Counted from the stretch's first letter, positions 26,260-35,279 are shown. The stretch is DNA of 64,000 bases from Paenibacillaceae bacterium GAS479 (GCA_900105225.1 LT629764.1:1746001-1810000); one strand, 5' to 3'. The notes: generated by a model from the letters alone, not told the origin. Program-made: numbers and translations.

Positions 26260-27727
26260 TGGTACCCATAGACTGGACACTTTGAAAAAAAGGTGTTTGG
26301 ACTGTGGGTGCTTTTTCGTATACTGGAAGAGTAATGGAGAGGTGGGATGACATGAGCAAGAAGTATTTTAATGAGGCACAACGCGAAGTTTTATTGAACA
26401 ACCCATACATCATAAGAGTTAGTGAGAAATCTATTGCCTACACGGATGAATTCAAACGGCTCTTCATTGAACAATACATGCTCGGAAAAACGCCTAGGGA
26501 GATCTTTGAGGCGAGTGGATTCGACATCAGTATGCTAGGAATGACTCGTGTGGAGCAATCCGCAGATCGTTGGAAGAGAGCCTACGAAAAGGATGGGATT
26601 ATTGGGCTGACCGACTCCAGGAAGGGTTCCTCGGGCCGTCCGTTACAAAGGGAGTTAACCCCTGCTGAAGTGATCGCCAAACAAGAGGCGAAGATCAAAC
26701 TTCTCGAATCACAACTTGACCTGTTAAAAAAGTTCGACAAGAACGAAAGGAGGCTAGTGCTAGAGAGAAGCAATCTAAGCATAAGTCATAGATTCGAACT
26801 GATCCAAGAAGCCGTACAGCAAGGATTTGGACGAATGACTCGGTATTTCTGCGAGCTTCTGGAGGTCTCTCGCTCCGGATATTATCGTTATCTTCAAGCT
26901 GCGGATACACGCCTACAACGAGCGAGAGAAGACGAGGAGACCGGCACTTGGATCAAAAAGGCCTTTACTCGTCGAGGGTTCAAGAAAGGTTCACGCTCCA
27001 TTAAAATGATTCTGGAACACGAGTTTGGTATTGTGTACAACCTGAAGCGAATCCGAAGATTGATGAAGAAATTTGGGTTAGTCTGCCCTCATCGGAAGCC
27101 GAACCCCTACAAACGAATAGCCAAAGCAACGCTTGAACACCGGACACTGCCTAACCTATTACAGCGAGATTTCAGAAAAGAAATCCCAGGCCTTGTTCTT
27201 CTAACGGATATCACCTATCTGCCCTACGGCCGCTCGGAGATGGCCTATTTGTCAACCCTATTGGACGCTTCTACTGGCGAGGCCTTGGCCCATCATCTAT
27301 CTGACCGAATTACCCTTGATTTAGCGACAGACACCGTAGAGAAGCTCATGAAGCAGAAACGGGTAAAACTGCCTAAGGACGCTTTCATCCATTCCGATCA
27401 AGGCAGCCACTATACAAGCCCCACCTTCCAAAAGCTTCTAAAGAAGTATGGGTTGGGTCAATCCATGTCTAGACGAGGAAACTGCTGGGATAATGCCCCT
27501 CAGGAATCCTTCTTTGGTCATCTTAAGGATCATGTCGACCACCGAGCCTGCCTGACCTTAGAAAACCTTAAGCAAGAAGTGGATCGGTACATTCGCTATT
27601 ACAACAACCACAGGTATCAATGGGGACGCAAAAAGATGACTCCTGTACAATACAGAAATCATCTTTTGTCCGTAGCTTAAAACCCATAGGTCTCTTTCTT
27701 TTATAAGTGTCCTTGACAAAGGGTCCA
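26260..27727 (+). mobile_element. IS3-family insertion sequence
   Basis: A 1468-bp element with imperfect inverted ends: left TGGTACCC followed by GGACACTTTGAAAA, right (reverse complement) TGGACCCTTTG followed by GGACACTTATAAAA; the inner GGACACTT block is identical and stands at the same distance from both ends. Ends are TG...CA as usual for IS3 elements. It holds one transposase gene. No clear target duplication is seen (left flank AAC, right flank GAT), which suggests an old or rearranged insertion. Confidence 0.75.
26352..27680 (+). CDS. IS3-family transposase, single fused frame
   Basis: A 442-residue DDE transposase. The N-terminal part has helix-turn-helix and a Lys/Gln-rich leucine-zipper-like helix (AKIKLLESQLDLLKKF); then an HTH_21 region; then the rve catalytic core with Asp in LLTDITYLPYG, Asp in IHSDQGSHYTSP and Glu in NCWDNAPQESFFGHLK. 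Most IS3 elements split this into orfA and orfB joined by a -1 frameshift; here it is one uninterrupted frame. GAGAGGTGGG is 5 nt before ATG at 26352. All catalytic residues are intact, so it may be active. Confidence 0.9.
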   Translation: MSKKYFNEAQREVLLNNPYIIRVSEKSIAYTDEFKRLFIEQYMLGKTPREIFEASGFDISMLGMTRVEQSADRWKRAYEKDGIIGLTDSRKGSSGRPLQRELTPAEVIAKQEAKIKLLESQLDLLKKFDKNERRLVLERSNLSISHRFELIQEAVQQGFGRMTRYFCELLEVSRSGYYRYLQAADTRLQRAREDEETGTWIKKAFTRRGFKKGSRSIKMILEHEFGIVYNLKRIRRLMKKFGLVCPHRKPNPYKRIAKATLEHRTLPNLLQRDFRKEIPGLVLLTDITYLPYGRSEMAYLSTLLDASTGEALAHHLSDRITLDLATDTVEKLMKQKRVKLPKDAFIHSDQGSHYTSPTFQKLLKKYGLGQSMSRRGNCWDNAPQESFFGHLKDHVDHRACLTLENLKQEVDRYIRYYNNHRYQWGRKKMTPVQYRNHLLSVA

Positions 27728-27741
27728 GATCACCGGCTAAG

Positions 27742-27751
27742 CGGCGAGCTC
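27742..27751 (-). terminator. Proximal arm of the split terminator
   Basis: CGGCGAGCTC, complementary to 26245-26254, lies 40 bp after the stop of the gene at 27791. It is followed on the plus strand by TTGGTTTTTT, so the original hairpin was probably bidirectional. Confidence 0.6.
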
Positions 27752-27790
27752 TTGGTTTTTTATTCCGTTTGTTTGTTGCTTACAAGCTGA

Positions 27791-28327
27791 TCATATACTG
27801 GAGAGATTGGGATTTTTCAAGTAGGCCACAAGCGCTTCCGAGCTGTTTTGAAGCTCCGTCTCCGACAATCCCAAAACTCCTTGTAACAGGAACGGTGGTA
27901 CAAAACGCAGACCGCATAGATTAGCTGTTGCCTGGAAAGGGCGAACTAACTCTTCCATAGGGTAACGATTAGCGCCGCCATCACGATATGCTTCTGCTGA
28001 GCTGCCCGTAGAGATCGCGAGAAGCATCTCTTTTCCATGAAGCTTGTTTCCAGCTGCGCCATAGGCAAAACCATATGTTAATACATCATCCTGCCACTGC
28101 TTCAACAAAGCAGGTGAGCTGTACCAGTAGAAAGGGAACTGCAGCACGATACGATCATGATCCATAAGGAGCTGCTGCTCCTTCTCTACATCGATTTTAA
28201 AGGTCGGATACTCGGCGTACAGGTTGTGGACCGTTACATTTTCTTCTTGCTGAAGGCGCTCCAGCCACTGCTTATTTACTTTTGATTGATCCAGGTTTGG
28301 ATGTACAACAATAACTAGAATTCTCAT
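27791..28327 (-). CDS. NAD(P)H-dependent quinone oxidoreductase, flavodoxin fold
   Basis: A 178-residue member of the NQO1/KefF/YwrO family of FMN or FAD enzymes that reduce quinones with two electrons. Visible features are the start MRILVIVVHPNLDQSKVN, the IVLQFPFYWYSSPALLKQW flavin-binding segment (about residues 61-79) and the STGSSAEAY loop (about 106-114). It stands alone, divergent from the GH13 gene. Its terminator downstream has been split by the IS element, so read-through into the element in antisense is possible. Confidence 0.88.
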   Translation of the reverse strand: MRILVIVVHPNLDQSKVNKQWLERLQQEENVTVHNLYAEYPTFKIDVEKEQQLLMDHDRIVLQFPFYWYSSPALLKQWQDDVLTYGFAYGAAGNKLHGKEMLLAISTGSSAEAYRDGGANRYPMEELVRPFQATANLCGLRFVPPFLLQGVLGLSETELQNSSEALVAYLKNPNLSSI

Positions 28328-28382
28328 AGTTCTTCCTCTCTGATTCTGTATTTACTTCTATTATATCCATTTTTAAAGAGTG

Positions 28383-28411
28383 TTGAAAATCGCTCCGCCC
28401 CATGCTATTAT
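28383..28411 (+). promoter_or_regulatory. Sigma-A promoter of the GH13 gene
   Basis: TTGAAA (28383-28388), a 17-bp spacer, then TATTAT (28406-28411). Transcription would start near 28418, giving a leader of about 95 nt that contains a terminator-like hairpin. Confidence 0.65.
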
Positions 28412-28420
28412 TAGCTCAAT

Positions 28421-28488
28421 AAAAAGGCAATGAAACCTAGGGTTCAACCTCGTTCAAGATGAGGTTGGGCCCTTTTTTCATGCCTTTA
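28421..28488 (+). promoter_or_regulatory. Leader hairpin with terminator shape before GH13 gene
   Basis: Stem GGGTTCAACCTC / GAGGTTGGGCCC (two G-U pairs) closed by a 9-nt loop and followed by six T at 28473-28478. Flanking AAAGGC..ATGAAA pairs with TTTCAT.GCCTTT and can sequester the T-run. Because no plus-strand gene ends here and a promoter lies upstream, the hairpin is in the 5' leader and may work as an attenuator. Confidence 0.5.
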
Positions 28489-28512
28489 TCTATTTATAAG
28501 GGGAGATAACTC

Positions 28513-30249
28513 ATGCAATTAGACGTGATGTACCACCGAATCAAGCAGAACTGGTCCTATGCCTACGATGAGAAGACGCTTCATATTCGCCTTCGCACCA
28601 AAAAGAATGATGCAGATACAGTCATTCTGCATTGTGGTGACAAGTATGGCTGGGAGCATACAAACTCCTCCGTCCCCATGTTGAAATGGGCTACGGACAA
28701 TCTATTCGATTATTGGGAAGCCGCTATTCAGCCGCGTTATCGCAGAACCGTTTATTATTTTGAAATTCGCGATAAGGACGAAGTCGTCTATATGCTAGAG
28801 AAAGGATTTTTGGAAGAGGCGCCGCCTGTCATTTATGAAGGGCTGTTCGATTTTCCTTTTTTGAATCCGATCGATGTTATGACTCCTCCGGCATGGGTCA
28901 AAGATGCGGTATTTTATCAAATCTTCCCTGAACGCTTCGCCAACGGAGATCCAACCAATGACCCGGAAGATGTGCTGCCTTGGGGAGGAACACCTTCACC
29001 TACGAATTATTTCGGCGGCGATCTGCAAGGTGTTCTTGATCACCTGGATTACATTTCCGAGCTAGGCGTTAATGCCATCTATTTCAATCCGCTATTCCAA
29101 GCAACAACGAACCATAAATACGATACACAGGACTATTTCAAAGTGGATGCTCATTTCGGAACAAACGAAAAGCTCAAAGAGCTCGTAGACGCTTGTCATC
29201 AAAGAGGCATTCGCGTCGTAATGGATGCGGTATTTAACCATAGTGGTCATACATTCCCGCCATTTCTTGATGTTGTGAAAAACGGGCCGGAGTCGCAATA
29301 CGCCAATTGGTTCTATATTCGTGAATGGCCGCTTGAAGTGAAGGACGGCATCCCGACCTATGACACTTTCGCTTTTGAGCCGATTATGCCAAAGCTGAAT
29401 ACAGCGAACCCGGAAGTACGGGAATATTTGCTTAAAATCGCTCGCTACTGGATCGAAGAAATCGGCATCGACGGCTGGCGGCTTGACGTTGCCAATGAAG
29501 TAGATCATCACTTCTGGCGCGAGTTCCGCAAAGCGGTGAAATCGGTTAATCCGGAAGCTTATATTTTGGGCGAAATCATGCATGACTCCATGCCTTGGCT
29601 GCAAGGCGATCAGTTCGATGCCGTTATGAACTACCCGTTCACGAACGCATTATTGGATTTCTTCGCTCATGCTCGGATTGACGCGACGGAATTCTCTTAT
29701 GCCATTCAGCGGCAGCTTGCCAGCTACCCGCGTCAAATCAACGAAACTTCCTTCAATTTGTTGGGCAGCCATGATACAACCCGCGTGCTGACGTTATGCA
29801 AAGGAAATAAAGACCGACTGAAAATTGCTTATTTGTTTGAGCTGACGTTTGTTGGCGCTCCTTGTATCTACTACGGTGACGAAATTGGTATGGATGGCGA
29901 GCATGATCCTCATAACCGCAAATGCATGGAGTGGGATGTTAAAAAGCAGGATCAGAGCTTGTTAACCTTCTTCCAAACGATGATCAAGCTTCGTCATGAG
30001 CATGAAGCGCTTCGTACAGGCAGCATCCGCTTCCTGCCTCAGAGCAACCCGCAATTGCTCGTTTACGAAAGAGAAAATGCTAACGAACGTTTCCTTATCG
30101 CCATTAATAATTCGGATGCTGGAGCCGTTTACTCGTTAAACGCCGATTATAAATGGGTCGATGCGCTTACGGGCGATAACATGGAATCCGGCAACGGAAG
30201 ATATAGCTTACCGGCTTTTGGTTACTCGATTGTTAAAATTAAAATGTAG
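28513..30249 (+). CDS. GH13 alpha-amylase family: neopullulanase/cyclomaltodextrinase type
   Basis: A 578-residue enzyme of subfamily GH13_20 that hydrolyses cyclodextrins, pullulan or maltooligosaccharides in the cytoplasm. An N-terminal domain (1-120) precedes the barrel. Conserved regions: MDAVFNHSG (238-246), GWRLDVANE with nucleophile Asp325, ILGEIMHD with acid/base Glu354, and LGSHDTTR with Asp421. GGGGAG is 8 nt before ATG. No signal peptide. It is a single-gene unit with its own promoter, leader hairpin and terminator. Confidence 0.93.
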   Translation: MQLDVMYHRIKQNWSYAYDEKTLHIRLRTKKNDADTVILHCGDKYGWEHTNSSVPMLKWATDNLFDYWEAAIQPRYRRTVYYFEIRDKDEVVYMLEKGFLEEAPPVIYEGLFDFPFLNPIDVMTPPAWVKDAVFYQIFPERFANGDPTNDPEDVLPWGGTPSPTNYFGGDLQGVLDHLDYISELGVNAIYFNPLFQATTNHKYDTQDYFKVDAHFGTNEKLKELVDACHQRGIRVVMDAVFNHSGHTFPPFLDVVKNGPESQYANWFYIREWPLEVKDGIPTYDTFAFEPIMPKLNTANPEVREYLLKIARYWIEEIGIDGWRLDVANEVDHHFWREFRKAVKSVNPEAYILGEIMHDSMPWLQGDQFDAVMNYPFTNALLDFFAHARIDATEFSYAIQRQLASYPRQINETSFNLLGSHDTTRVLTLCKGNKDRLKIAYLFELTFVGAPCIYYGDEIGMDGEHDPHNRKCMEWDVKKQDQSLLTFFQTMIKLRHEHEALRTGSIRFLPQSNPQLLVYERENANERFLIAINNSDAGAVYSLNADYKWVDALTGDNMESGNGRYSLPAFGYSIVKIKM

Positions 30250-30258
30250 GATTGTTGT

Positions 30259-30303
30259 AAAAAAGGTCGAGCTCAGGATAGTTATCCCGAACTCGACCTT
30301 TTT
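30259..30303. terminator. Bidirectional terminator between GH13 and MATE genes
   Basis: Stem AAAAAAGGTCGAG / CTCGACCTTTTTT with inner pairs, ten bases after the GH13 stop. A-run and T-run on both sides let it serve the converging MATE gene too. Confidence 0.85.
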
Positions 30304-30386
30304 CCATACGAAGAGCTAAAGCTGGGGCTGCCTGGGGCATTCTTTCTGCTGATGCAATGCTCGTTAGCCTAAGCCGCGTCTAGCCT

Positions 30387-31763
30387 CTATGCCGATAAGC
30401 TATCTGCATTCGTATTCGTCGTTAAGTTCCGAACCCACTTGCCTGAGCGGAACCGCTGCCAGCCAATGATGAAACGCACGACTTCTTCTAACGATAAGAA
30501 AAAATAAACCCAGAAGATCGGCTGTTTCCATACAACGGATAGCAGCAGGCCAAGCGGCACGCCGACCAGCCAGGTTACACTCGATTCCATTGCAAAGACA
30601 AATTTGCTGTCGCCCCCGCTTTGCAACACGCTGCCGGCCATAATCATATTTGCAACCTTTACCCAAATAAAGGCGGCAAACACCCACAAAATATAAATCG
30701 AAAGCTGATTCGCTTCCGCGGATACCTGGAACAGCTTGGCGTAAAGCGGCGCAATGAGTGCAATCACTATACCTAATCCAAACGCCACTACGATACCAAA
30801 CCGTATAAGCCGCTTCGCGTATTGCTGAGCTAGTATAGCTTCACCTGCGCCCAGCTTATTGCCGACCATAACAGCGGCAGCCCCGCTAATGCCGGTCAAC
30901 ATGCCAATCATTAACCCCTGTAACGGGAATGTGATCGTCATAGCTGTCATTTCCACCGTGCCCATGCGGCTGTAGATAATAGCATACACCGCCTCGCTCA
31001 GCACCCAGACCAGCTCCGTGAGCACAAGTGGATACATCGTAATGAGGAACTTGTTTGCGAGCGGCTTCGATATGCTAAATAGTTCCTTAATTGACGTTCC
31101 GCCGGGCAGCTTATACACATAAACAGATCCAATAATAAGCGAACACTCGATGATCCGCGCGGTTAATGTTGCATAAGCCGATCCGGCCAGCCCTAATTCC
31201 GGGAAGCCAAAATGACCGAATATGAGCAAATAGTTGAGCACAACGTTCACGATGACCGTAAGTAAACTGATATACATTGGGAGCTTCACATGCCCCGTGC
31301 TCCGCAGCATCGCGGAATACAGCATCGTCAGCATGGCGGGAATGAAGCTGATAGCTACAATTTGCAAGTAGATTCGCCCATCACCAAGGATGTTTTTATC
31401 CGTCGTGAACAAGGACAATAGCCAATCTGGCTTTATAAACACTACGGCAGCGAATAGCAGGGATAATGCGAGTCCAATAGTTAACGCCAGGCCAAGCAGC
31501 TGCGAAATGCTTTTTCGATCCTTCTTGCCCCAATATTGCGCGACATATATAGAAAGCGCCGCTGCCAAACCTGCTAATACAACCGATACCACACTGTTGA
31601 TTTTGCTCGCAATGCCTACTGTGGCGATGGCAATATCGCCAAGCTGTCCGACCATCACCTGATCCGTCATAAAGAGGAGCGACATAACTAAGCTTTGAAG
31701 CGTAATCGGAACAGCTAGCTGAAGAAGCGCTTTATAAAATGTTTTATTGTCGCTTTTACTCAT
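30387..31763 (-). CDS. MATE-family multidrug exporter
   Basis: A 458-residue membrane protein with twelve segments, in two homologous halves. The N-terminal half has MTDQVMVGQLGDIAIATVG, typical of MATE proteins that expel drugs or metabolites in exchange for Na+ or H+. GAGG is 7 nt before ATG. A strong terminator-shaped hairpin stands in its 5' leader at 31933-31969, so expression may be controlled by attenuation. Confidence 0.92.
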   Translation of the reverse strand: MSKSDNKTFYKALLQLAVPITLQSLVMSLLFMTDQVMVGQLGDIAIATVGIASKINSVVSVVLAGLAAALSIYVAQYWGKKDRKSISQLLGLALTIGLALSLLFAAVVFIKPDWLLSLFTTDKNILGDGRIYLQIVAISFIPAMLTMLYSAMLRSTGHVKLPMYISLLTVIVNVVLNYLLIFGHFGFPELGLAGSAYATLTARIIECSLIIGSVYVYKLPGGTSIKELFSISKPLANKFLITMYPLVLTELVWVLSEAVYAIIYSRMGTVEMTAMTITFPLQGLMIGMLTGISGAAAVMVGNKLGAGEAILAQQYAKRLIRFGIVVAFGLGIVIALIAPLYAKLFQVSAEANQLSIYILWVFAAFIWVKVANMIMAGSVLQSGGDSKFVFAMESSVTWLVGVPLGLLLSVVWKQPIFWVYFFLSLEEVVRFIIGWQRFRSGKWVRNLTTNTNADSLSA

Positions 31764-31932
31764 GTCTGTGCCTCATTTCTACCAAATTTGTTTTCCCGCT
31801 TATCCGCTATCCGTTCATTCGCTGGCTGCGAATGAGTTCATCAACTAGCTCAAAATCGAATACATGCCGCTAAAGCATGCCCCTCCTTCCAGCATCGGAT
31901 GACGGAACACGTACCTGCCGGGAGAACAAAAA

Positions 31933-31969
31933 AAAAGTACAACCTCGACTTCGTCGAGGTTGTACTTTT
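31933..31969 (-). promoter_or_regulatory. Terminator-shaped hairpin in the MATE leader
   Basis: A perfect 17-bp stem AAAAGTACAACCTCGAC / GTCGAGGTTGTACTTTT with a 3-nt loop, followed on the minus strand by nine T in total. It lies 170 bp upstream of the MATE start and downstream of a minus-strand promoter, so it is a likely attenuator. The CAACCTCG word also occurs in the GH13 leader hairpin. Confidence 0.55.
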
Positions 31970-31996
31970 CAGTAACATTGCCGTCATTTGTCATTG

Positions 31997-32025
31997 AGTA
32001 TAGCACCATAAATTTGTCAATTCAA
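31997..32025 (-). promoter_or_regulatory. Sigma-A promoter of the MATE gene
   Basis: On the minus strand TTGAAT (32025-32020), 17-bp spacer, TATACT (32002-31997). It would start transcription near 31990, about 20 nt before the leader hairpin. Confidence 0.55.
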
Positions 32026-32164
32026 TATGGTATTTCTAAAATAATCCTGCTGCGATTGCGTAGCCAATCAGCCAGGCAGCTTCCCGATTCAGCCAGCACT
32101 TATAAAAGGCAGGTTCCCCCCGCTTCCTCAATTTTTCATATATTTTCCTCCATTCCCTCCTTGA

Positions 32165-32734
32165 TTATCGTTTATTACTCGAAGCCAGTTCTTTTATAAC
32201 AACAGATGAATGAATCATTTTATCTTTTGGTGCGGAGTTGTTTGTATCAATATATTGTATATCTAAAAAACTTAGCTTTTCCTTCCATTGAAACTCTTCG
32301 GAGTCAGATTCATATTCTGCATATCGATCAAAAACGTAAGCTAAATAAGGGAATTTAAGATATGCTGTTCCATTTTTGAAATAGGTCCAACCTTCTGGCA
32401 TGGCGACCTGATTTTTACTTATCGCTAAATTGCTCACCATAGGTATAACTAGTTCCTTACCATTCTTCTTAACAATGGCGACTTTTTCCGTGCTGTTCCA
32501 AGATACTTCGTCTGTAAACTTCCCAAAAAAAGCACGAACACTTATATCCTGACCAGGGACGATTAATTTAGGAGAAATTCTTTCGCCTTTAGAAATATAG
32601 ATTTCAGTCTTTACCTTTGTAACAGTCAGGATTTTGTCTTGAAATAATATTGACTTGGCAGCATCGGCTCGAGTAACAAAAATGGCTACAGCAAAGATCG
32701 TAGCGATTGAAACTAAAAACAATTTATTCTTCAT
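32165..32734 (-). CDS. Secreted protein of unknown function
   Basis: A 189-residue protein with a clear signal peptide (MKNKLFLVSIATIFAVAIFV, cleavage near ADA at about residue 25). The middle, with KLIVPGQDISVRAFFGK and KKNGKELVIPMVSNLAI, resembles the copper amine oxidase N-terminal-like (stalk) domain common in exported Paenibacillus proteins, but the match is weak. AGGAAGG lies before ATG. It stands alone; no partner is apparent. Confidence 0.6.
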   Translation of the reverse strand: MKNKLFLVSIATIFAVAIFVTRADAAKSILFQDKILTVTKVKTEIYISKGERISPKLIVPGQDISVRAFFGKFTDEVSWNSTEKVAIVKKNGKELVIPMVSNLAISKNQVAMPEGWTYFKNGTAYLKFPYLAYVFDRYAEYESDSEEFQWKEKLSFLDIQYIDTNNSAPKDKMIHSSVVIKELASSNKR

Positions 32735-32885
32735 GTCGTCATTCCTTCCTGCTTATTATGTTCAACTAAAATTAACGTGGAATAACAAGGAAATGTTTCT
32801 GTTTTATGGTTTAGATCGAAGGGGTATCTCCATAAATTCTATATAAAAACGATGCGAGGCTGCTCGAATTATCGCTCCAATCAGC

Positions 32886-32932
32886 AAAGGCCGTTCCGGT
32901 GTCATCAGCGATGACCTCGGAACGGCCCCTTA
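32886..32932 (-). terminator. Terminator of the SRPBCC operon
   Basis: Stem GGCCGTTCC..GTCATC / GATGAC..GGAACGGCC with a 3-nt loop, 37 bp after the SRPBCC stop. The minus-strand T-run after it is short (CCTTTGC). A shortened relative of its first arm is at 8935-8965. Confidence 0.6.
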
Positions 32933-32968
32933 AATTAAACTAACCTGCCCGTCAGCAAATCCAACTAA

Positions 32969-33385
32969 TCAACCCAGAAACGCCTGTCGCAAAGCCTCAA
33001 GCCCATTCTTGTAAATCCCATGAAACAGAGCTATGACCTCTTCGTCGCTAACCCCAACAGGGGTAAAGCTACCCGACCACTCTACCAGCGATGTTTCGCT
33101 GCCCGCAATCTCTCGAATGCGGATCGTGGCTTGATATTCAGTCGCCGGAAATGGTGCTTCCGTAATCGAATAGGTATAAAAGCGTTCCTTATTGTTGAAT
33201 TCTTCCAGACGCTCCATGATTACATCACCTTTAGGGTTAACCAACCGACGCACACGTCCACCTTGGGTTAGCTCGCTACTAGATATATAAGGCAACCAGT
33301 CTGGTAGCGAGTTAAAACCTCCAATCAATTGCCATACCTCATCAGGAGAAGCTGGAATTTCAATTGTTGCAGCAGTGTGTGCCAT
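32969..33385 (-). CDS. SRPBCC-family (polyketide cyclase/START-like) protein
   Basis: A 138-residue protein with the helix-grip fold signature: MAHTAATIEIPASPDEVWQL at the start, WLPYISSSEL, and the long C-terminal helix. Such proteins bind hydrophobic ligands or act as small enzymes; no specific ligand can be inferred. It starts 5 bp after the aldo/keto reductase gene ends and is clearly cotranscribed with it. Confidence 0.85.
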   Translation of the reverse strand: MAHTAATIEIPASPDEVWQLIGGFNSLPDWLPYISSSELTQGGRVRRLVNPKGDVIMERLEEFNNKERFYTYSITEAPFPATEYQATIRIREIAGSETSLVEWSGSFTPVGVSDEEVIALFHGIYKNGLEALRQAFLG

Positions 33386-33390
33386 ATGGA

Positions 33391-34413
33391 TTACCCCTTT
33401 CTGGAATCGATTGGAAGCGGCGCATGGGGCGCCACTAGTTGCTGTTCACGCATTTCCCGCCAAAATGCAACCGGAATAACTTCGTTTAATGCAGCCTGAT
33501 CCTCTGCGATTCGCTCGGGGCGGCTAGCACCAGGGATGACGCCAGCAACGGCTGGATTAGCCAGTACGAATTGGAGGGCGGCCGATTTGATGCTGATTCC
33601 GTGGCGCAGCGCAATGCTTTTGATACGCTCGACTTTTGCAACGATTTCCGGAGATGCTTTCTGATACTCGAAGTGTGTACCTCCAGCCAGAATACCTGAG
33701 CTATAAGGGCCGCCGATAATAATGCCGACATTTTGCTTTGCAGCTTCGGGCATCAATCTTTGTAGCGCGCGCTCATGATCGAGCAGCGTGTAGCGCCCAG
33801 CAAGCAAGCATACATCCGGCTTCGCTTCATCCAGTTCAAGAGTAATCTCAATCGGCTCCACACGGTTCACTCCGAGCCCCCAAGACTTAATTACTCCTTC
33901 TTCACGCAGGCGCGATAACACACGAAACGCCCCGGTTCGAGCAATTTCAAATTGTGAAAGCCACTCGTCACCATAGAAATCCTGTGCTACATCATGAACG
34001 TAGACGATATCCAAGCGATCGGTTTTCAAATGGTTCAGGCTCTGCTCGATAGATCGCAGGGTGGCGTCTGCGCTGTAATCGTTGACGATTTTATTGTTGC
34101 GACCGAATTCGAACAGTCCCCCCTTTTCGCCCAAGTCACGTGAGGATGCATCTTCAAGTTCGTCCAGAACCAAGCGGCCTACTTTTGTACTTAGCACATA
34201 ATCGTCGCGACGGCGTTTCGAAAGTGCTTCACCAAGACGGATCTCCGCCAGGCCGGCGCCATACAATGGGGCCGTGTCGAAGTAGCGAATGCCATGCTCC
34301 CAAGCAGCATCTACCGTTGCGATTGCTTCTTCTTCCGGAATGTTACGAAACATATTGCCGAGCGGGGCCGTGCCAAAACCTAGTTTTCCTTGCAGCGTAT
34401 TTATCATATTCAT
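33391..34413 (-). CDS. Aldo/keto reductase, L-fucose/pyridoxal dehydrogenase-like
   Basis: A 340-residue aldo/keto reductase. Tetrad residues appear in RYFDTAPLYGAG (Asp, Tyr), LSTKVGR (Lys) and VYVHDVAQD (His). PGASRPERIAED near the end is the cofactor loop. Length and the DTAPLYG motif fit the D-threo-aldose 1-dehydrogenase (AKR15-like) group. AAGGAGG is 4 nt before the first ATG. It is cotranscribed with the SRPBCC protein and perhaps with the reductase upstream (23-bp gap). Confidence 0.88.
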   Translation of the reverse strand: MNMINTLQGKLGFGTAPLGNMFRNIPEEEAIATVDAAWEHGIRYFDTAPLYGAGLAEIRLGEALSKRRRDDYVLSTKVGRLVLDELEDASSRDLGEKGGLFEFGRNNKIVNDYSADATLRSIEQSLNHLKTDRLDIVYVHDVAQDFYGDEWLSQFEIARTGAFRVLSRLREEGVIKSWGLGVNRVEPIEITLELDEAKPDVCLLAGRYTLLDHERALQRLMPEAAKQNVGIIIGGPYSSGILAGGTHFEYQKASPEIVAKVERIKSIALRHGISIKSAALQFVLANPAVAGVIPGASRPERIAEDQAALNEVIPVAFWREMREQQLVAPHAPLPIDSRKG

Positions 34414-34436
34414 ATATCCTCCTTATCATGTTACTA

Positions 34437-35279
34437 TTAAAAATCAAAATTATCCGGGTCCGGACCGACGCGAAGACTCTGATTCAATCCATGAATTCGC
34501 TCCATATCCTCTTTTGTGATCTCAAAATCAAACACAGATGCATTTTCAACGATACGATGTTCTTTAGTCGATTTTGGAATAGTGACTACACCATTTTGCA
34601 GGTCCCAGCGCAGTATAACTTGGGCAATAGACTTCTGATATTTATCTGCAATCTCTTTTAAAACTGGATTATCTAATAACTGGCCCTGCATTAAAGGAGA
34701 CCATGCTTCAAATTGAATGCCTTGATCCTTACAAAAATCTTGCAGTCCCTTTTGCGTCAAACGCGGATGATACTCCACTTGATTCACCATTGGTTTAATC
34801 TCTGAATCCTTCATTAACTCTTCAAGGTGGTGAATATGGAAATTACTTACCCCGATCGCTTTTACTCGTCCTTCTTTATAAATGGTTTCCAATGCTTTCC
34901 ATGCTTCTTTAAACTTGCCTTCTACAGGCCAGTGAATCAAATATAAATCCAAATAATCCAGATCCAGCTTTTTTAAACTCGTTTCATAGGCTGCTAGTGT
35001 TGACTCGTACCCTAAGTCGGCATTCCATACTTTTGATGTTACAAATAGTTCTTCCCGCGCAATCCCCGCTTCTTTCAAGCCTTCGCTAATCCCTCTTCCG
35101 ACACCCTCTTCATTTTCATAGATGGCGGCTGTATCAATGCTGCGATATCCATGCTTGATCGCTGTTTTTACCGCGTTCTCAAGCTCTTGTCCTTCCTCTA
35201 CCTTAAATACTCCCAAGCCAAACCAGGGCATTTCCACACCATTGTGAAGGGTTGTTTTATCTTGTAAATTGTTCGTCAT
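34437..35279 (-). CDS. Aldo/keto reductase, YvgN/2,5-diketogluconate reductase type
   Basis: A 280-residue aldo/keto reductase with classic signatures: GYRSIDTAAIYENEEGVG (Asp, Tyr), VTSKVWNAD (Lys), YLIHWPVEG (His) and IPKSTKEHRIVEN (NADPH phosphate loop). B. subtilis YvgN reduces glyoxal and methylglyoxal; a similar detoxifying role is likely. AGGAGG precedes ATG. It is divergent from the tetR gene, with 246 bp between, and close to another reductase downstream. Confidence 0.9.
   Translation of the reverse strand: MTNNLQDKTTLHNGVEMPWFGLGVFKVEEGQELENAVKTAIKHGYRSIDTAAIYENEEGVGRGISEGLKEAGIAREELFVTSKVWNADLGYESTLAAYETSLKKLDLDYLDLYLIHWPVEGKFKEAWKALETIYKEGRVKAIGVSNFHIHHLEELMKDSEIKPMVNQVEYHPRLTQKGLQDFCKDQGIQFEAWSPLMQGQLLDNPVLKEIADKYQKSIAQVILRWDLQNGVVTIPKSTKEHRIVENASVFDFEITKEDMERIHGLNQSLRVGPDPDNFDF

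Larger units (their letters stand above)
31764..32164. other. Intergenic leader region of the MATE gene
   Basis: No large gene. It holds the promoter and leader hairpin given separately. On the minus strand between hairpin and gene, AAGGAGG followed by ATGCTTTAG at about 31870-31888 could be a two-codon leader frame, though the spacing (3 nt) is tight. The rest, 32030-32164, shows nothing recognisable. Confidence 0.4.

Noticed and set aside
28421..28488. T-box riboswitch before the GH13 gene
   Set aside because: No conserved T-box sequence and the gene is not an amino-acid gene; only a plain terminator-like hairpin is visible.
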